A stretch of 6,920 bases of DNA from JAFAQB01 sp045808425 (GTDB taxonomy: Archaea > Thermoproteota > Nitrososphaeria > Nitrososphaerales > Nitrososphaeraceae). The notes below the pieces were generated by a model. It did not search any database and had not been told where the DNA came from. It saw nothing but the letters and a program-made list of their open reading frames with translations. The stretch lies in assembly GCA_045808425.1 (NCBI GenBank), contig JBJMFM010000248.1, forward strand, positions 1 to 6,920, in the 5' to 3' direction. Position 1 is the stretch's first letter. Every line of letters starts with the position of its first letter. Both the position numbers and the translations under genes were made by a program. Shown piece after piece: positions 5,661 to 6,920 of the stretch.

Positions 5661-5823
5661 CTAATCTTCTTCTTTTTCAAAGAAAGGTCTGAATTGGACA
5701 TCAAAACCAGGCGAGTTATTTGCAAATTGCTTTATTGTCATCATTCTGCATATTTTGTTTTGCAATTCAGAATGTTCTGTTAGTTTCTTTTTACATATGG
5801 GGGCATAAGGCCTTATGATTCAT
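5661..5823 (-). pseudogene. Small CPxC zinc-knuckle protein frame broken by one base in a C run
   Basis: ATG at 5823 reads MNHKALCPHM and stops. Removing one C from the run of five (G5799-5803 on the plus strand) restores a 53-residue frame: MNHKALCPICKKKLTEHSEL, then a middle part with C25, ending PFFEKEED and TAG at 5663-5661. The restored CPIC followed by lysines is a classic zinc knuckle, and the interval of 163 bases equals 54 codons plus one base. The ATG has a TATA-like GATATACA about 28-30 bp upstream, consistent with a leaderless message. A second zinc-binding pair is not obvious; C25, H3 and H17 are candidates. Without the repair only a 28-codon piece from ATG 5744 would be expressed. 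It may be a true pseudogene, a slippage site or a sequencing error. Confidence 0.4.
5804..5817. repeat. Perfect 14-bp palindrome CATAAGGCCTTATG
   Basis: This exact palindrome sits within the first codons of the broken zinc-knuckle frame, one base from the run of five G/C that breaks it. It could form a hairpin or be a protein-binding site; part of it is also simply the codons for HKAL. Confidence 0.5.
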
Positions 5824-5844
5824 TCACAATACAACAACAAATAA

Positions 5845-5871
5845 TCCCTGTATATCATATTGGGTCAGGGA
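5845..5871. repeat. Short inverted repeat between divergent small genes
   Basis: TCCCTG (5845-5850) and CAGGGA (5866-5871) are complementary arms around a 15-bp AT-rich spacer that includes the TATA-like element of the minus-strand zinc-knuckle frame. It could be an operator for that gene or for the divergent membrane protein gene at 5949. Six-base arms are weak evidence. Confidence 0.25.
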
Positions 5872-5910
5872 ATGCATTCAAGCAACAATGTCAAGTTTCA
5901 ATAACTGATT

Positions 5911-5920
5911 ATTTTATAAC
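5911..5920 (+). promoter_or_regulatory. TATA element for the 104-residue membrane protein
   Basis: ATTTTATAAC at 5911-5920 is centred about 33 bp before the ATG at 5949, which would place transcription start near 5943 with a leader of only a few bases. A GAGGA at 5928-5932 is too far from the ATG to be a normal Shine-Dalgarno. Confidence 0.45.
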
Positions 5921-5948
5921 TTTATTAGAGGATTCGTAATATTAGTAT

Positions 5949-6263
5949 ATGTTGGTATTATTAGGATTTTTATGTGGATTAGGTATTAGAGGCGGGCTTA
6001 TGCTAGGCATAACTGCAGCTGAGATTTTAACGTCGTATTGGAATTTTAGATATAGATCATCGTACCATCCAAAGGTATATGCTTTCAATAGGAGAATACA
6101 TCATGGGGAGATAGGTGCATTATTAGCGTTATCTTCTTTATTCTTAAGGAGAAGTACTCCTGTTGCAAGCGTAGCCGCAATACTGACAGGTATTGGAATA
6201 ACACTTGTTAAGGATGATCGTGCAGACATAGCGGATTGGTTCAGAAACAAAGGAAGTAAATGA
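5949..6263 (+). CDS. Small membrane protein with HHGE motif, function unknown
   Basis: The 104-residue protein starts with a glycine-rich hydrophobic segment (residues 1-27), has a short basic/aromatic loop (YWNFRYRSSYHPKVYAFNRR, 30-49), then HHGEIG (51-56), a second hydrophobic segment (about 55-66), RR, a third (72-87), and ends with a soluble charged tail (KDDRADIADWFRNKGSK). The first arginines and the RR pair suggest cytoplasmic loops. H40, H51, H52 and E54 cluster near a membrane face and could bind a metal, but this is conjecture. The ATG is preceded by a TATA element at a suitable distance. It is the only uninterrupted gene between guaB and the right-hand minus-strand gene. I do not recognise a named family. 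Confidence 0.75.
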   Translation: MLVLLGFLCGLGIRGGLMLGITAAEILTSYWNFRYRSSYHPKVYAFNRRIHHGEIGALLALSSLFLRRSTPVASVAAILTGIGITLVKDDRADIADWFRNKGSK

Positions 6264-6320
6264 GAGGATCATAGAGCGTCAATGATTCTCAAGTAAAACG
6301 GCGTTTAACGATATCACATA

Positions 6321-6535
6321 TCAATGGGATGCTATATTTCCTGGCTGGACGACAACCACAGGATTTACAGCCATGCAGCTACAATTTTGGCCCAAATGCT
6401 ATCGTCATTTAAGCCAACGGTTACATGGCCATTGTGTACATTACAATATTGACTACCTGGACGATTATGTATATAGCCATCAGAACTACCAGTTCGAAGT
6501 CCACATATCAAGGAATCATTTTTCTGTTGTAGCTG
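6321..6535 (-). pseudogene. Probable degraded coding remnant, unidentified
   Basis: A minus-strand frame without stops runs from 6535 to TAA at 6367-6365 and has no ATG. It contains LICGLRTGSSDGYIHNRPGS, then QYCNVHNGHVTVGLNDDSIW and AKIVAAWL. A second frame then offers ATG at 6374: MAVNPVVVVQPGNIASH to TGA at 6323-6321. Balanced, Gly/Asn/Val-rich composition and a local base content visibly richer in G+C than the flanking AT-rich spacers suggest former coding sequence split by a frameshift, perhaps of a secreted beta-rich protein. TTG at 6511 is the only plausible start for the first part. The opposite strand also has a 44-codon ATG frame at 6324, which I consider a shadow. Confidence 0.35.
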
Positions 6536-6636
6536 TTATTATAGTTACATAGACTGATTCGCTAATGATTCTTAACTTTGTACATATTAAAGTGAGATTA
6601 GATTGTCTCTTGAACTGAAAGCACGAAAGTACCCTT
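6536..6636. other. Short spacer without visible gene
   Basis: Between the degraded remnant and the stop of the SpoIIM-like gene I see only a tandem-like GAAAGCAC/GAAAGTAC pair near 6617-6632 and no clear promoter or terminator. Confidence 0.4.
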
Positions 6637-6920
6637 CTAAATTCCTAATGTGTGTATCATCTGCCATTCTACTATTGCTGCAATAAATAATATAATTACC
6701 ACTACTCCTATCTCAATAATAGTAGGAATAACATATTTTCGCCATGAATTTCTTTTGTTTGTATCTTTAATCAATTGATAAGACAATATGCCACTTCTTG
6801 ATATTGCAATACCATATGCAATAATCTCTAAAATTCCAAAAGGTGTTAGAAAAACTATTAGCGGAGGTATATTAGATACAGCAGGCGAAGTATGCGATAT
6901 TGCATTGAATACTAACCCAG
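6637..6920 (-). CDS. SpoIIM/DUF95-type membrane protein, C-terminal part (partial)
   Basis: The frame enters from the right edge and ends at TAG 6639-6637, giving the last 93 residues. It begins GLVFNAISHTSPAVSNIPPL, then LTPFGILEIIAYGIAISRSG, a cytoplasmic-looking linker (KDTNKRNSWRKY), and a final membrane helix (IIEIGVVVIILFIAAIVEW). The P-x-G-x-x-E motif (PFGILEI, residues 26-32) after a glycine/asparagine segment, followed by a hydrophobic helix ending in a glycine, is the hallmark of the SpoIIM family of integral membrane proteins, which is widespread in archaea outside any sporulation context. Their biochemical role is unclear; some have been linked to membrane-associated stress or transport functions. 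The start and any upstream partner gene are outside the window. Confidence 0.75.
   Translation of the reverse strand, partial: GLVFNAISHTSPAVSNIPPLIVFLTPFGILEIIAYGIAISRSGILSYQLIKDTNKRNSWRKYVIPTIIEIGVVVIILFIAAIVEWQMIHTLGI

Noticed and set aside
5580..5783. 67-codon plus-strand frame rich in Phe, Ile and Tyr
   Set aside because: Composition is what AT-rich DNA gives by chance, and it lies opposite the more convincing CPxC zinc-knuckle frame.
6324..6458. 44-codon plus-strand ATG frame
   Set aside because: Its composition is less protein-like than the opposite minus-strand frame, and there is no promoter or ribosome site.

Overview
The window is AT-rich archaeal DNA, most likely from an ammonia-oxidising thaumarchaeon (Nitrososphaeria; a Nitrososphaera or Nitrosocosmicus-like lineage is my guess). 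The evidence is archaeal promoter architecture (TATA boxes about 25-27 nt before start codons, giving leaderless or nearly leaderless messages), frequent TTG starts, an archaeal-type tyrosine integrase with a C-terminal zinc ribbon, and an archaeal-looking IMP dehydrogenase. Lineage is inferred from protein style, not from a marker gene.

Region 1 (1-3028) looks like the integrase-bearing end of an integrated plasmid or virus-like element. On the minus strand an AbrB-type protein with an unusual tail (76-639) is followed, stop codon touching start codon, by a gene that leaves the window (1-75; possibly a primase-polymerase, weakly supported). A divergent winged-helix protein (693-1568) shares a 53-bp promoter region with the AbrB gene. 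The winged-helix gene meets the integrase gene (1565-3028, minus) tail to tail, with a 4-bp overlap so both stop codons lie in one TTAA.

Region 2 (3029-4560) is the junction with the host chromosome: 44 bp separate the integrase start from the stop codon of an intact guaB (IMP dehydrogenase, minus). A perfect 8-bp inverted repeat with a 9-bp spacer straddles the guaB stop codon and overlaps two tandem TATA elements of the integrase. It is a candidate attachment core or operator. The guaB promoter has a clear TATA box, and a 12-bp palindrome lies about 30 bp upstream of it.

Region 3 (about 4560-5948) holds no conventional intact gene over roughly 1.4 kb. It is not featureless: there is a small basic-then-acidic reading frame split by an in-frame TAA, a small CPxC zinc-knuckle frame broken by one base in a run of five C, an unidentified possible frameshifted remnant, a weak 47-codon membrane ORF and an AT-rich inverted repeat. 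It reads as a graveyard or fast-evolving zone for small genes.

Region 4 (5949-6920) has a 104-residue membrane protein with an HHGE motif (plus), a probably degraded minus-strand coding remnant, and the C-terminal 93 residues of a SpoIIM/DUF95-type membrane protein entering from the right edge (minus).

No rRNA, tRNA, CRISPR array or complete insertion sequence is visible.
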